Source of the DNA: Undaria pinnatifida
Lineage: Eukaryota > Sar > Phaeophyceae > Laminariales > Alariaceae
Length of the DNA: 64,000 nucleotides
NCBI GenBank assembly: GCA_012845835.1
Contig: JABAKD010000023.1
Coordinates: 20,446,691 to 20,510,690 of the forward strand
Reading direction: 5' to 3'
The notes under the pieces were generated by a model. It searched no databases. It was not told the DNA's origin and saw only the letters and a program-made list of their open reading frames with translations. Both the position numbers and the translations under genes were made by a program. Below are positions 21,846 through 32,960 of this stretch, piece after piece (position 1 is the first letter of the stretch; each line of letters opens with the position of its first letter).

Positions 21846-22684
21846 CTATTGCCGGTCGGTGGCCAAGTCGCAATAGGCCAGGTGGTCGCGGGCCAGACTC
21901 TGGTGCCCCACGACGCCGGTGCGGTCGAAAACCGTCAGGGGGAGGCGGGGGAATCGGCCCATGTGGATCTCGTTCGGCGCCAGGCCCGTCGCTGCGCTGA
22001 CGGAATTGTTGTAAACGAATTCGACGTAGGGCAGATGCAAGTCCCAATCGACTCGTCGCTCGTTGGCGACCATTGCCAGCATTTGGGCCAAAGTGTGGTT
22101 CACCTGCTCAACGCCCCCGTTACAGTTGGGATGATAGGAGCTTATAGCAAGTTTGCACACGCCCAACAGCTGATATACACCTTGTGAAAGCTTGGAGCAG
22201 AACTGAAGGCCGTTGTCCGAGAGTATGGTGCGCAGGCACCCCCACAAGGGAATGCATTGGTCGCCAGGATATTGGCTATACCCTCTGTGGTGAACTCCTC
22301 GGCAGTGACGGGGAACATGTCGGCCCGACGACTGAAGCGATCGGTGAACAGCAACATGTAGGTGTTGCCTCGTGGCGTGACCGGAAGGGGCCCGAAGTAT
22401 TCAACACTGACGGCGACACCTGGACCTTCCGGTAGAGGCATGGAGATGATTATGATTGGCCAACGGACAGTCAGCCGTGGGGGTTCCCGCGCTTGGCATT
22501 TCAAGCAGTGGCGAAGCCACCACCGGGTGCACACATTCATGCCAACCCACCAATAAAACCGTTCCAGCATGCGCAACGTGCGCGTGGTGCCAAGGTGGCA
22601 AGAGGCTGTTGAATGACAAGCTTCTATGATCCAAGGGCGCATGAGCAAGGGGACGTAGATGCGAACCGGCTCGTCGTTTAACAA
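21846..22684 (-). pseudogene. Gypsy-2 integrase zinc finger and core
   Basis: The ORF 22684-22142 holds the H2C2 finger (ACHSTASCHLGTTRT...C..CQA) and the start of the catalytic core at VAVSVEYFGPLPVTPRGNTY. The ORF 22247-21846 holds the second catalytic block ILSDNGLQF and the third region SSYHPNCNGGVEQVNHTL. A frameshift separates them near 22250. At the position of the first catalytic aspartate (usually D-Y-x-G-P) the codon is GAA, glutamate. Integrase would join element DNA to the chromosome. This copy should be inactive from the frameshift alone. Confidence 0.75.
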
Positions 22685-23484
22685 GCAAACAGCTCGCCCC
22701 GCAGAGTTGGGTTCGTCAGACCTTGTTGGTGTGTCGGATTACGGATGAGTAGGACGATGTCATCGCCGGTTGTATGTAGTCGACCTTTGCCTGCCAGCTC
22801 CTGGATGTCTGAGAGGGAGGGACGCTTGTGCGAGGGGTTGCACGCCAAAAGGTCGGGCGGCAGGACCGACGGCCGGCCGATAGAGATTTAACGCATCGCG
22901 GCGTGCACCAGCGGCCGGGAGAGCTATCAACGGTGGCGATAGATACAGAAACACGAGCGACGAATCTCCTGGAAGGAGTAGGAAGGCCGTCAAGCCTCAT
23001 ACGTGGCCGGTGTGTGCGAAAATCGCAACAGTCGGCAGAGGTGAAAGGGAGCCCACCCAAGGCATTACGTTCGGTACGGAGCTATATGCCCACCCAAGCC
23101 GACACCCGGAATCGGAGAGGACGCAAACCTTTATGAGGCATATGCCACCATCCTCAACAGGGGTGAGACTCGTCTAACCATTGCGGTCGTGTTCCGTGGC
23201 AGGCTCCGGCAAGCGAGACAGAAAGTCGGCGTTGCCGTTCGCGCTTCCTTTGCGACACTCGAGTGTGTAGTCGAACGCAGTGAGGAACTCGAGCCATCTC
23301 TGGCCTCAAGCGTTGTGGTCCCCCACTTTGCCTATGTTTTCCGGCACCTTTTTTCAGAGAATATGCGAAACTTGGTGCCCCAAAGGTAGCCGCGGAGGCG
23401 ATTGAGAGCCTAGACGATGCTGCCAACCTCCAAATCAAGAGGAGCCCAATGCCTTTCCGAGTCGGCTGATGTACGCGATCGGTT

Positions 23485-24079
23485 TTATGGAGCCGCCCGT
23501 CTGCTCCTGTTTGAGAGCAGTGTAAGAGCGGCGCCGAACCCGTCGATGCAGGCGTCGCAATACACGTAAAATGGGCGTGAGCCGTCGGCGACGGCGTCCC
23601 AATCGAGGAAAACGAGGACCGGCGGGGTCGTGAGCTCTGCCAATATTTCTCGCACCAACTTCTCCATAGCAGGCGTGAATGCAAACTTAACCCCCTTCCG
23701 GAGGAGCGCGTTAATCGGGCGAAGCCTCTTCCATAAGTCGGGCAAACAATTGCGGTAACAGTTGACACCGCCCATGAGTGCGCGCACCTGCTTCACGTCT
23801 GTGGGCATCGGCATATTGGTCAATGCCGACACTTTTTTTTTTGGCGTTTGGACGTAGGCCTGCCGGGAAGATGGAGTGGCCCAGAAAGTTCGCATCGGTG
23901 GCACCCAATCGCGCCTTCGAGGGGTAAAGCTTGAGATTATGCTTTCGAAGGCGCTCGTAGAGGGAGCGAATCGTTCGAACATGGGCTACCGGGGCGAAAT
24001 CGAACACGATGACATCGTCGAGGTATGCTGCCACCTGTTTCAAGTCCTTGGTCACCTCATACATAAGCCAGCCCACCAT
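23485..24079 (-). pseudogene. Gypsy-2 RT C-terminal part and RNase H
   Basis: The ORF 24079-23711 begins in the RT palm at VAAYLDDVIVFDFAP (Y-x-D-D box) and continues with LRKHNLKLYPSKARLGA and NFLGHSIFPAGLRPN. After a frameshift, 23982-23485 continues with TDVKQVRALMGGVNCYRNCL, KRLRPINALL, ILAELTTPPVLVFLDW and YVYCDACIDGFGAAL, the start of RNase H (D in YCDAC). The poly-A/T run near 23830-23840 marks the frame change. The RT N-terminus is missing, so the copy is truncated. Confidence 0.75.
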
Positions 24080-24089
24080 GCCACTAAAT

Positions 24090-24480
24090 AAGAAACGAAC
24101 AAAATATCAAGAAAGGAGAACTGAAAATTATCAATCAATTGGAAATAAAGAGGGAAACAGTATGGCGAAGGCAGTAACTGGATATGAACACGAGGGCGAA
24201 ACATATACATATTCAAGCCAGTACACCCCACAATTTGCAAGGAAAAGAAGGGGAAAGAAGAAAAGTCAAAGAGGGAAAAAAACGAAAATATTGTTGTCTC
24301 GAGTATGTCCTATACATTGAACTAATATTTTCTCCCGTCTAATATACATTCACCACAACCAGTGTCTGTGCGGATTCCCCCTGCACGTGTTTATGATACG
24401 AAGACGTAAAGGGGTACCTGGGGTGTGGTGGACGAAGTACTCGCAGCCCATCGTCGCTTTTCCAGGAATTTGGACAAGCA
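24090..24480. other. Unassigned sequence
   Basis: AT-rich with short ORFs only. Nothing is recognised. Confidence 0.3.
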
Positions 24481-24780
24481 GTCGATTAATTGGAATTTCC
24501 CCGACAACCGGTATGAGAGGCTGTCATTTAACAGGATTTACTAAATGTGTTGTTTGGATGCTATCAGTCAATGGAATTGCCCGGATAAATGATTGCAATT
24601 ATTTCATTTTGTCGAATTTGCACAAACGATTAATCAGGAAGATCGTTACATAATTGTAATTGTCCGTGCAATTGGTGTGTAAGTTGGACAATCAATTGAA
24701 ATTGACCGGACATTCGATTTCTATTAGTTGCAATTGTCGAACGCAACTGACACGGCCATTGCATTGCAATAGACTGTTAC
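24481..24780. repeat. TTAATAGAC/TTGTCC motif cluster, inverted copies
   Basis: At least four motif copies are packed here in both orientations. One is near 24483 (sense minus: TTGTCGGGGAAATTCCAATT then AATCGAC), one near 24565 (CCGGGCAATTCCATTGACTG on minus) and one near 24700 (ACCGGACATTCGATTTCTAT, plus). Spacing is irregular, 60-90 bp. Confidence 0.45.
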
Positions 24781-25490
24781 AGGGACAATAGAGTCGGGAT
24801 TTCGACCACAGCAGGCTGTTGACTTCTGCAATACAATTCATGGTCATACATTGAATACATTCTTGCCGTAGATTTCGACACTATATAATTAACAGAAATC
24901 GTGTGGACAATAGAACATGGTGCAGATCTATTTAATATAATAGCCCGGAGGATTGATGTCGTTTGGAGTATATTAATTTGACTTAAGAGACCACATCAGG
25001 CGCTCAACTGCAATAGAGACCCATTGATAGAGTATTGTCCTCTTGTCTACAAGTATTGTTCGGGGCGTGGTATTTCAAATATATAATACAACGTGCTCCG
25101 CCGCAGCGGGGTGACGCCCGCCTGCAGCTCCCGTACTGACCAAGGGTGCAGTATCATACGCTGTACCTGTGACAGAGTACTGCCAAGAGCTGCACCAGGA
25201 ACACTAGCAACCAATCATCTTCGAGCGAAGAGACGGGAGAAAGCACTGGGGGGCGGGAAGAAAAGAATATCGCCATCATGTGTCAGGCACAATATGCAAA
25301 TGGACCCTCTAAAAGTAGTGCAGCAGCTGACCACTCGGAAGTAACGCGATAGCGCCAAACGGTTCGACTACTATCGCCAGCCATCGTTCTCATCCAGTTT
25401 CTCTACCGTCTCCCCCTCTCAGACCTACTTGAAAGTGGTATTCGCTCGTACCTAGCAGCAGAACTACTACGAGTACTCGTATAAAACACC
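24781..25490. other. Unassigned sequence
   Basis: No supported feature. The ORF at 25093-25344 (83 codons) has no recognisable content. Confidence 0.3.
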
Positions 25491-25655
25491 TATGGTAGTT
25501 CGCAGGCGCAGCTGCATGCGGATTTCTCCCGCAGCCGACCGACTTTTCGCGCGGATTCTTCACCGAGGCATGCCTCTTCCCCTGTGCACCCATCGGCGCC
25601 ACAGATCTACCCGCATCACCTGCACGTGTCCCGTGTGCGGACAAACGTCGGAATA

Positions 25656-26018
25656 TCAACAAATGACTGCCGTCTCAGCGATCTGGGGAGTGTTTCCCTC
25701 TCGCGCTCCACAGGTATGTTTTGGTGTGCTTTCTTCGGGTGCGTGTTCTTCGACCACGAACCTCCCCGGAAGCTTGACCATCCTGCCGGAGCTGACCTCG
25801 TGGGGGTACCCAGGGAGCTCGAGATCTATGAGGAACTGCACCCCCAGCAAACTCATGCCGTCCAGGTCTCGTAGCGATGACGTCACCATACGTTTTACCA
25901 CCATGTTATCGTATGGTACGAGGTAGACGAGCACGGTGAACGTCGAAACCTCAGGACAGAGACCACCGCAACAGCTATTGTAACGGATGTGATGTGGAGG
26001 CAATTTACGTGGCACTCA
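25656..26018 (-). CDS. Hypothetical ORF, 119 codons
   Basis: This ORF runs between a stop just upstream and TAG/TGA downstream. Its middle is protein-like: STFTVLVYLVPYDNMVVKR, MVTSSLRDLDGMSLLGVQF and LELPGYPHEVSSGRMVKLPG. Hydrophobic and charged residues alternate as in a folded domain, unlike the low-complexity chance ORFs nearby. I recognise no family. A plus-strand ORF of 144 codons (25492-25926) overlaps it completely; only one could be real. It may be an exon or a transposon fragment. Confidence 0.3.
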
Positions 26019-26466
26019 GCATCCTGATCGGTAGGTTTACGTTGCCCTGCCCGTTGCAAGGGTTATTAATTATTTTCTCTGTTCGAGAGCATCGATCAAA
26101 AATCCATCCAGCGTGGAGAACCTGTTGGGGTTTCGATGTAAACAATTATCGTTTGCAAGCGGGGATCAAAATATAATTATTTATGATCGCCCCTCTACTA
26201 TTCCGCATGATTGTCTGGCAGTCAATGGGAGTCACAGAGCTTCGCTACGCCGTCGAAAGGGCATTGTCTCACTCGCGAGGTGATGATGGCTGAAAGGGGA
26301 AAATTATCACAGAAAATAGCGTCTTCAACTCCAAGACCTAAAAATTGCACGTATATACTGATTAGAGTGGGCCCGAAAAATTCGCCGGGACAGGTTCTGG
26401 CCGAAAACGTGCTTGACGCAAGTACCCTATCGGGGGCAATACAAGCCGTGCCTAACATCTACTACT

Positions 26467-26740
26467 AGGAAAAATCAGGGACGAAAATGTGATCCCCTGG
26501 GACAATACCGCCCCGCGCGGTGTGGACACCTCAACCAGGGCACTTCGTTTTTGGTTGGGACGGGTGAATCCAGCGGCACCCGGGGAATATATGGTGTTGT
26601 TCCCGGATCAGATGTCCTTCCGTAAAATATTAAAACCCAGCAACAGTTGAGACGAAAACGGTGATCCTCCGGGACGATGCCGCCGCCCCGCACGGTGAAA
26701 ACACCGACTCTGAGACACACCATTGGGTGAGAGCTGGGGC
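26467..26740 (+). repeat. Degenerate tandem repeat, period ~180 bp
   Basis: GACGAAAATGTGATCCCCTG...GACAATACCGCCCCGCGCGG (26479-26522) recurs as GACGAAAACGGTGATCCTCC...GACGATGCCGCCGCCCCGCA (26651-26697), each followed by a GG(G/A)TG and GG block. The function is unknown. Confidence 0.5.
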
Positions 26741-28060
26741 TCGTGAACTAACAGTTGGCACGCAGAACAGCGAGAGAGGGGAGATAGGCAGGGAGATCGT
26801 GAGTACGATGGATGAAGCCGCATCAACCATTGGTGGCTTGGCCTCTCTGGATCCTGGCGACGCCCCTGGATTGTTCTTCCTCAGTGGCAGTTGAAGTCTT
26901 CATGGTGTACTAGTTCCACGTTTTTTCGGCTCGTCTCGTGTATTTTCCTTTATTTGATGTTAGATTTCTGGCGTTTCTAGTGCTGGTGGGAGCCTGCCCT
27001 GTGATCAAGAGTTTGAGCAACGGGAACTAACATTAACTCGATAACTTGTTTTTTTCTCTTTGGGGGGTTCTGCGGAGAATCTGATTAAAACATATATTAC
27101 CAACAACATTTGTATCATACCAGGACGTACGATGCATCGCAAGTCACGATTTGGTATCGCGCTATTCAACACATGTTTTTACGTAGGAAATCCTTGTTCC
27201 AATCTTCCATTAGGTAGGCTGTGCGTCGCAGCGTGCAGTAGTCTGCGCACTCCTGTACCACCATACAATGTTTTTAGCTTACATTCTTTCTCAGTCAATC
27301 TACCACCATATTTCCTTTGAAGAACCGCCCCAAAATCAACACATTTTTAGCTCTAGTGTAGCCGAATCGCGTAATAGCGTGCCTCTAACAGTGTGTTTGC
27401 CTATGAAACATCGCCCAAAATCAACGCATGTTGTGAAGGGAAAACCAATCGCGAAGAGACGAGCCTCTGGCAGTACGCCTCCTGCGGGCCCCTCTCACCA
27501 GCCTGGGGCGGGCGGTTTCAACTTCGCCGCAACAGTGCGCTAGTCGGGTCCAGTGTACTGTTTACTTTCGTAGTCAGTCCTTGCTGTACTGGCTGTAGCT
27601 ACGAGGGGCCGCCCTACAAATACCCATTCTACAAATGGTAATATCACGAAACGTAATAATACCCAGGCTTGGAAAGCAAACATGCTACCGACGCTCACTG
27701 CAAGTAGGAAGGGTTAGACTCTAGTATCCCGGAGCCAATGTTAAATCATTAAAATGGCCAGAAGATAAATAAAGTATTAATTTTACATTCAAGGGGAGGA
27801 AATACTGACGTAACGTTTTCAAACGGTAAATCGCTACTGGGTAACGACTGAGCGAGGCGCATATCACGTTGATGGTGGCTAGTGCCAGATGTCGGTCCCT
27901 TTTTTTGCTTCGCTACTACTATGGGATCCTTAGCACAGCATTGTTCTACGTTTATTGATAGACTGGTCCATGTATGTGTGCCATTGCTTTTTCCCTCACT
28001 TTATCGGTGGTGAATTTAGTACCCCTGTGGCCGCATCTCGTATTGTCTCGTTGGCTGTCT
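26741..28060. other. Unassigned sequence
   Basis: No supported gene. At 26986-27050, GAGCCTGCCCTGTGATCAAG and a following TTAACTCG recall the RB 3' end, but the match is too weak to annotate. Nothing else is recognised. Confidence 0.3.
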
Positions 28061-28490
28061 TTGTGTGCTGTTCTTCCGCGCTACTCTGCGCTATGTCATG
28101 CCCTCTACGCATGAAAATCCAAGTCCATGTCCCGACTCATCTGCACAATGGGGGCCGCTTCTGGCCCCCTTCGATCTCGACGCTGAACCCTTGGAGGTCG
28201 CTGCTTTGTTATCCCGTTCGCTCCTTCTCCTGTCCTACAGGGTGACAGTTGCGGCAGGTCAACTTCCAAAAAATCGTTCTTTTCGGCGCTCGCGTTTTGC
28301 CCATGCGTACAATGAGCCGCGCGAACATCACCGCCCATCTACCTTACACCGCCGTCGCAATGCTCTTGCAGCCTGTCATTCCAGTGCGTAGGTATATAAC
28401 ATGGTGCGGTCGTTGCGTTTCTTTTCCCGCCAGCGAAGGCATGGAAGGGAAGGAAACGGTGGGGTTTGAGGTAGATATTCGTAGTGGTGC

Positions 28491-29069
28491 TTGCTCGAGC
28501 TCCACCTCGCGCTCCCGTTCAGCAGAGTTTCGACAATTTCGGTATTCAGCATTCACCCTCTCTGCTGTAGACGCACGTTTGGACAGGCTTTCATTGCTAA
28601 GCGATACCACTTTCAAGATTTTTGCACTTGCCGAGTAATCTTGTCACGAGGGATATCGTTTCCGATTAAGGTCCCGTTTAAGGAACGAACTCGTTTGTCT
28701 GGTTGCATACCTGCCCAATTGCGGCATCAGCGAACGGCATCTCGTTCTGGCAGTACCTATCTCCATCTTGGTCTCTGGCACTGTCAACCTTTCTGCCGAG
28801 CACGTCGTCGCGTTGAACATTGTCTCGTCTTCGAGTTTCTCGGGCGGCTCAAAAAAATGCCTGCCCCGCCAGTATTCAGAACGCTCCGTATCGTCTGTGG
28901 GGCTTCTGCCTCTCGGTTCTCCTTGCCGGTATCTTTCCTAGTTTGCCTCATTTCTCCTTGTTTCGCCGAAGGTGCACCATGCGATCTACAATGTACTGAA
29001 AGGCTTACACTGTTATCTGCCTTGGCGCGCGAGGTGGTAGTTATATTCCCTTATAATCCACATCATTGA
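28491..29069 (+). CDS. Hypothetical ORF, 192 codons
   Basis: This is the longest ORF in the window that I cannot attribute to a transposon. It is rich in R, S, C, L and F, with no recognisable domain; the C-terminal part has a hydrophobic run (SRFSLPVSFLVCLISPCFA). A further 108-codon ORF in the same frame lies upstream (28065-28391), separated by several stops. The region is moderately GC-rich, which lengthens chance ORFs. Without introns or homologs I cannot support a function and consider it more likely spurious. Confidence 0.18.
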   Translation: MLELHLALPFSRVSTISVFSIHPLCCRRTFGQAFIAKRYHFQDFCTCRVILSRGISFPIKVPFKERTRLSGCIPAQLRHQRTASRSGSTYLHLGLWHCQPFCRARRRVEHCLVFEFLGRLKKMPAPPVFRTLRIVCGASASRFSLPVSFLVCLISPCFAEGAPCDLQCTERLTLLSALAREVVVIFPYNPHH

Positions 29070-30290
29070 TGCTGCCACACATAAATAGCTGAGTTCGTCC
29101 TTCGTGCGGCCGTGGTCTAGATTTCAATCGGTTCGTGGGGGAACCTAAAAATAACAACTACTGTACCAGGCATACAATTATTATTAATAGAACCCTATAC
29201 GTCGTACATAACACATAACGCATGGCATGTGCTACCATCAGCAACAGCATCTGTGTATGTAGCTCCATGCCATAAGCCATGCTACCCATCTTGCTGCTTC
29301 GCCAGAGACGAGGGAGGTGATTTTCGTGCGTAGTGCACTGCCGAAGGCGGTTTAGATCGCGCAGATATGTTGCCCATCTGCATAGGGGTCCCGCTTACAG
29401 TTCAAGCAATGACCTGTTCGTACCGGAAGTACTATGCTAAGGTATGCTTCTGTGATACCAAACTGTAGCGATCACACCCGGCCAGATCGTACCTCTGGGG
29501 TTAAATAACAGGGCTATCCACTAATTTGAACGCGGTCGACAACGTGCCTCACAATATCGCCGGCCAGCCATATTGTAGATAAATCTACCAGAAGGACCTT
29601 CTCGTCTTTGATGGGTTCATTTGGCTTAACGTCCATAACATGTACCAGGTATTGTTTTAGCACTTCTGAGTGTCCCTTGTCAGGTGACCGTGGGTCAAAT
29701 CTTTAGCTTTGTCGGGGGCACGCAGGAGGGGCGCCTGTACATTACAACGCGCGTCTGGGCTCCGGCCGAGCTCTGTGCCGCATGCTTAAGGTCCGAAGTC
29801 ACGCGAGCTGGTTATTTTTCAAGGGGCCCGTTTCGCCGCGCTTAACCGCCCAGGTTAAAGGAAACCCACAATTTCAGCATTAGGGTCATTGCTCCTGTTG
29901 CTCCGTATCTGCTGCATCTGTATCACATCGTCGTTGGCGCTCTTTACGTTGTGGCAGGCACGAGACGAAAAAAGCAGCCGAGTTGAAGCTCTTTCATTTT
30001 ATTTCGCGTCGAGCGGTGCTTCTTTATGCGTAGTTTTCTGTGTGCCTTCCTAGGAATACAAACAAGAGTGGTGAGACTGGTTTTGATTCGGGAATACCAT
30101 GTATGTCGCGTAAAATGATCCAGACCCGCACTTCCTATGAAACTAAAAACAGCCGCGCAGCCGCAGCCCACGATACAACAGCAACGGTAAAACAACACCT
30201 GCCCTTCAAGTTATTATCTATGACAGTCACGGTGCTTATCTGTGTGCGTGCGGTGCTCAGTAGGAAATCCGACCTCGACCTTGTTTTCGC
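29070..30290. other. Unassigned sequence
   Basis: Only short ORFs occur. TACCAGGTA occurs at 29643. Nothing else is recognised. Confidence 0.3.
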
Positions 30291-30292
30291 GC

Positions 30293-30540
30293 CGAATGCA
30301 GACATCAACTACACACCGTTGAAGCTCATACATTTGACCATCCGTGTACCCCATTTTCAACTTGCGACATCCCCGGGATTTCTGTAGTCACATCCCCAAA
30401 GAAAAAAATTCCGAATGCAGAAATCAACCACACACCGTTGAAGCTCATACTTTTGACCGCCCGTGTACATGCACCCCAGTTTCAACTTGCGACATCTCCG
30501 GGATTTCTTTAGCCACATCCCGAAGGAGAACCTTGCACCA
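30293..30540 (+). repeat. Tandem duplication, period ~120 bp
   Basis: CGAATGCAGA.ATCAAC.ACAC, CGTTGAAGCTCATAC, GACC..CCGTGTAC, TTTCAACTTGCGACATC and CCGGGATTTCT occur in two adjacent units (30293-30410 and 30412-30536). The unit end, ...CACATCCCGAAGGAGAACCTT, resembles the outermost bases of the giant inverted repeat. The second unit runs directly into two overlapping TACCAGGTA/TACCTGGTA sites (30543-30558). Confidence 0.65.
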
Positions 30541-30559
30541 GGTACCAGGTACCTGGTAT

Positions 30560-32540
30560 TTTTTACGGATGTTTCCAAGATATTCCTAGTGCAACTATTA
30601 ATATATACTTGGTATGCAGCATGCTTAAATATTCTACCGGAGTGTGAGAGTCTGCACTTCATATGTTGTTCCTTGAATTGTCAAGTTTCGTCTCTGCTCT
30701 ACTGCTGTTTTATTTTCCATCGTCGAGCAAATAGCACCACTGTTGTTGAGCAATTGTATCGATATTGAAGCAATTGGAGTGTGTTACGTCTAAATGATAC
30801 AATGTGAAAACGTGCACATCTGTGGGAGAATTTCCAGGTAACTGTCTGTTATGTCCATAAGTTTGCACACGGCCAAAAAGTACAGCTACATGTCGACTTC
30901 GCCGGGAGGAGCACCAGGACCGTTCCTACTGTCGCCTCCCGACGCTTTCCTTCTTAGAATCTCTCTTGGGATAGTGCAATTCGCTTACGTGTCAACATAT
31001 AAGTGGGGGGCTGATTTGACTTGCCGTGCTCGCTTGGCGTGTTGTTGTATTGGTCTAGATACACCAAATAAGTGATAAAATCACGTCAACGGACTATCGC
31101 CCAACAAGGAGTGCTGTAGCCTCATTATCAATAGTCTCGCAGGCTTATGATAGCACTAATGTTAGTAGTTCTTGCAACCAGCTCTTCAGCGTGTCCGCAG
31201 GGGATTGCTATACACAGGGCATGCGGTTCTTCTAGCGAGGGCATGCAGTTCTTCGCCGCCGGTACACATCTGGCTAAGGAGCATTGTTCCAATCTGTATC
31301 GCGTGGCCAACGTGAACGGTATCCAATATGTAATATAACTCCATGTGCGCGATATAGGCACGAAGAGCGCGACAGCCGAACCGGCACTGTAGCTCCGCAG
31401 TGCGCTTTTATGTCGTGGCTCTTCTTGTGGAAATTCTGGTCAAACGTAAGACATGTGCGCCTTGTACGCCGAGTGAGCTATATTTCGCAATATGACCAAT
31501 TTTACGGGCACCATCTGCTTAGATAGATCAAGCTAAACAGCTAACGAAAGTCCAATCAGCGCGTCTTTGGGGGCGTTGGAGTTTGCTAACTCCACTAGGC
31601 TTCTCGTTAGATGTGCTGATTAGGCTCAGGACTCGAGCAGTAAACGAGCAACAATGGCGATGACGCAGTGTCATGAAGAGCGGGAAATTATCCATTCACG
31701 GTCGGTCCGTACGTGTACGATTGAGAGTCGCATGCGAGGTGTTTCGTGATGCACGTGCTCGTCGGTGTTTAGAGCTGACATTTTTGTTTGCGATAATGTC
31801 GTTATGTGTAACATTTATGTTTTCAACGCAAGTGCAATGTGTGACATTTGACCCTTGTTTTTTTTGTTGGATTGTACAAACTGGCGCTTGTTTGCGCGGC
31901 GTCAACTGCTGTTAATGATGCTCTTGTGGTCGGAACGTTTGAATTGCCAATTTTTCAACCGAATCAAGGGTAATAACCAACGGGCAAGTTTTCATGAACA
32001 CTCAGTTAAGAGTAGACCACCGAACGATTAGTGCCAATCTCTTTGTATTATCGAGGTGCATCGGTCATTAACCCTACGGTATGACGAAGCGGTGCTAAAT
32101 TTGTGCCCTACGTGTTTCTAAGTTGTTTTCCATGCCAATGAATTAATGTAATATCTTCCTCACCTCACGTGGTTGTTGCTGTGAATTCGGCAGTTTCGGC
32201 GACATCTTCCTAGGTGTTGGGCAAAACGGTGAGCAGGTGGCTGTCAAATTTGAGAAGCACAGCGCAAGATGCCCGCAGCTTCGGCACGAGTACAAGGTTT
32301 ATCGTGAACTACAGAACTGCCCTGGCTTCGGACGGGTGAGAAGCAACGTAGCCGCTGCGATAGGTCCTGTAGGCGACGGGCGCGTCTTTGGCCATTGCAG
32401 GTGCAAGCACGCTAAGGTTTCGCTATATATCGTGTTAATTCGCAGTAGTATTGTATTGGGGATTATGATCGCCTCCACTCCCCACTACCCCAATGGCGGA
32501 GAGGCCGTAATTTTGTACCGGAGGTTTTTCATGCAGGGTA
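30560..32540. other. Unassigned sequence
   Basis: No supported gene. ORFs of 80-110 codons on both strands overlap one another and show no motif. Confidence 0.3.
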
Positions 32541-32544
32541 CATT

Positions 32545-32640
32545 TTTGTTGCTGTTCTCGTTTTAACTCACCATCGACATAATCAAGCCCGTGGTCACAG
32601 GACAGGCTCCAATCTCCGTGGAATTGGTGCTCAGTTCTCG
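32545..32640 (-). mobile_element. RB retroposon, 3' end only
   Basis: On the minus strand, AGCCTGTCCTGTGACCACGG, GCTTGATTATG and a GTTAA block are followed by a short AAC/AGC-rich tail. The element is cut off after about 75 bp from its 3' end, as in the copies at 40.5 and 52.5 kb. This is 5' truncation typical of retroposition. Confidence 0.5.
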
Positions 32641-32799
32641 ACAGTTCTTGCTTCATGGAGTAATGAAAAAAGTAGGCCCGGAGGTGGAAAACCTAAATTT
32701 CTACGAAATATATCCCTATGCATATTGTTGGCCGTTCAAGGACGTAAGCGACGAGAACTATCAAAATGCATTGTAAGTATCATATAATTCTGACTGGCG

Positions 32800-32960
32800 G
32801 TAGTGACTGGCAGTATCCGCCCACGCTACTGCAAGTGCCGGCAGGGCTTGCAGCATCGAATGCCAAAACACTTGACGTGCAGGCAGTATCCGTAGTACAT
32901 AACCCTAACATGCTGGGAATACTCGCAGTATGAGCAGTATCAAACCCTACAGTACTCGCA
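32800..32960. repeat. Degenerate GCAGTAT-rich short repeats
   Basis: GGCAGTATCCG occurs at 32811 and 32883, and CTCGCAGTAT/CTCGCAGTGT at 32922 and 32955, with related words between. It looks like a decayed microsatellite or minisatellite. Confidence 0.35.

Larger units (their letters stand above)
20634..24079 (-). mobile_element. Gypsy-2: 5'-truncated Ty3/gypsy chromovirus
   Basis: The minus-strand order is RT end, RNase H, integrase, linker, chromodomain and unusual C-terminal domain: 24079 down to about 20780. Gag, protease and the RT N-terminus are absent to the right, where the sequence changes to unrelated AT-rich DNA at about 24085. Frames shift several times. A run of eight C at 20634-20641 (sense GTGGGGGGGGTCTAACC) is a candidate polypurine tract. 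No LTR pair was identified. Confidence 0.75.

Noticed and set aside
28105-28616. Minus-strand ORFs of 77 and 90 codons as exons of one gene
   Set aside because: They are in different frames, I saw no convincing splice sites linking them, and both overlap longer plus-strand ORFs.
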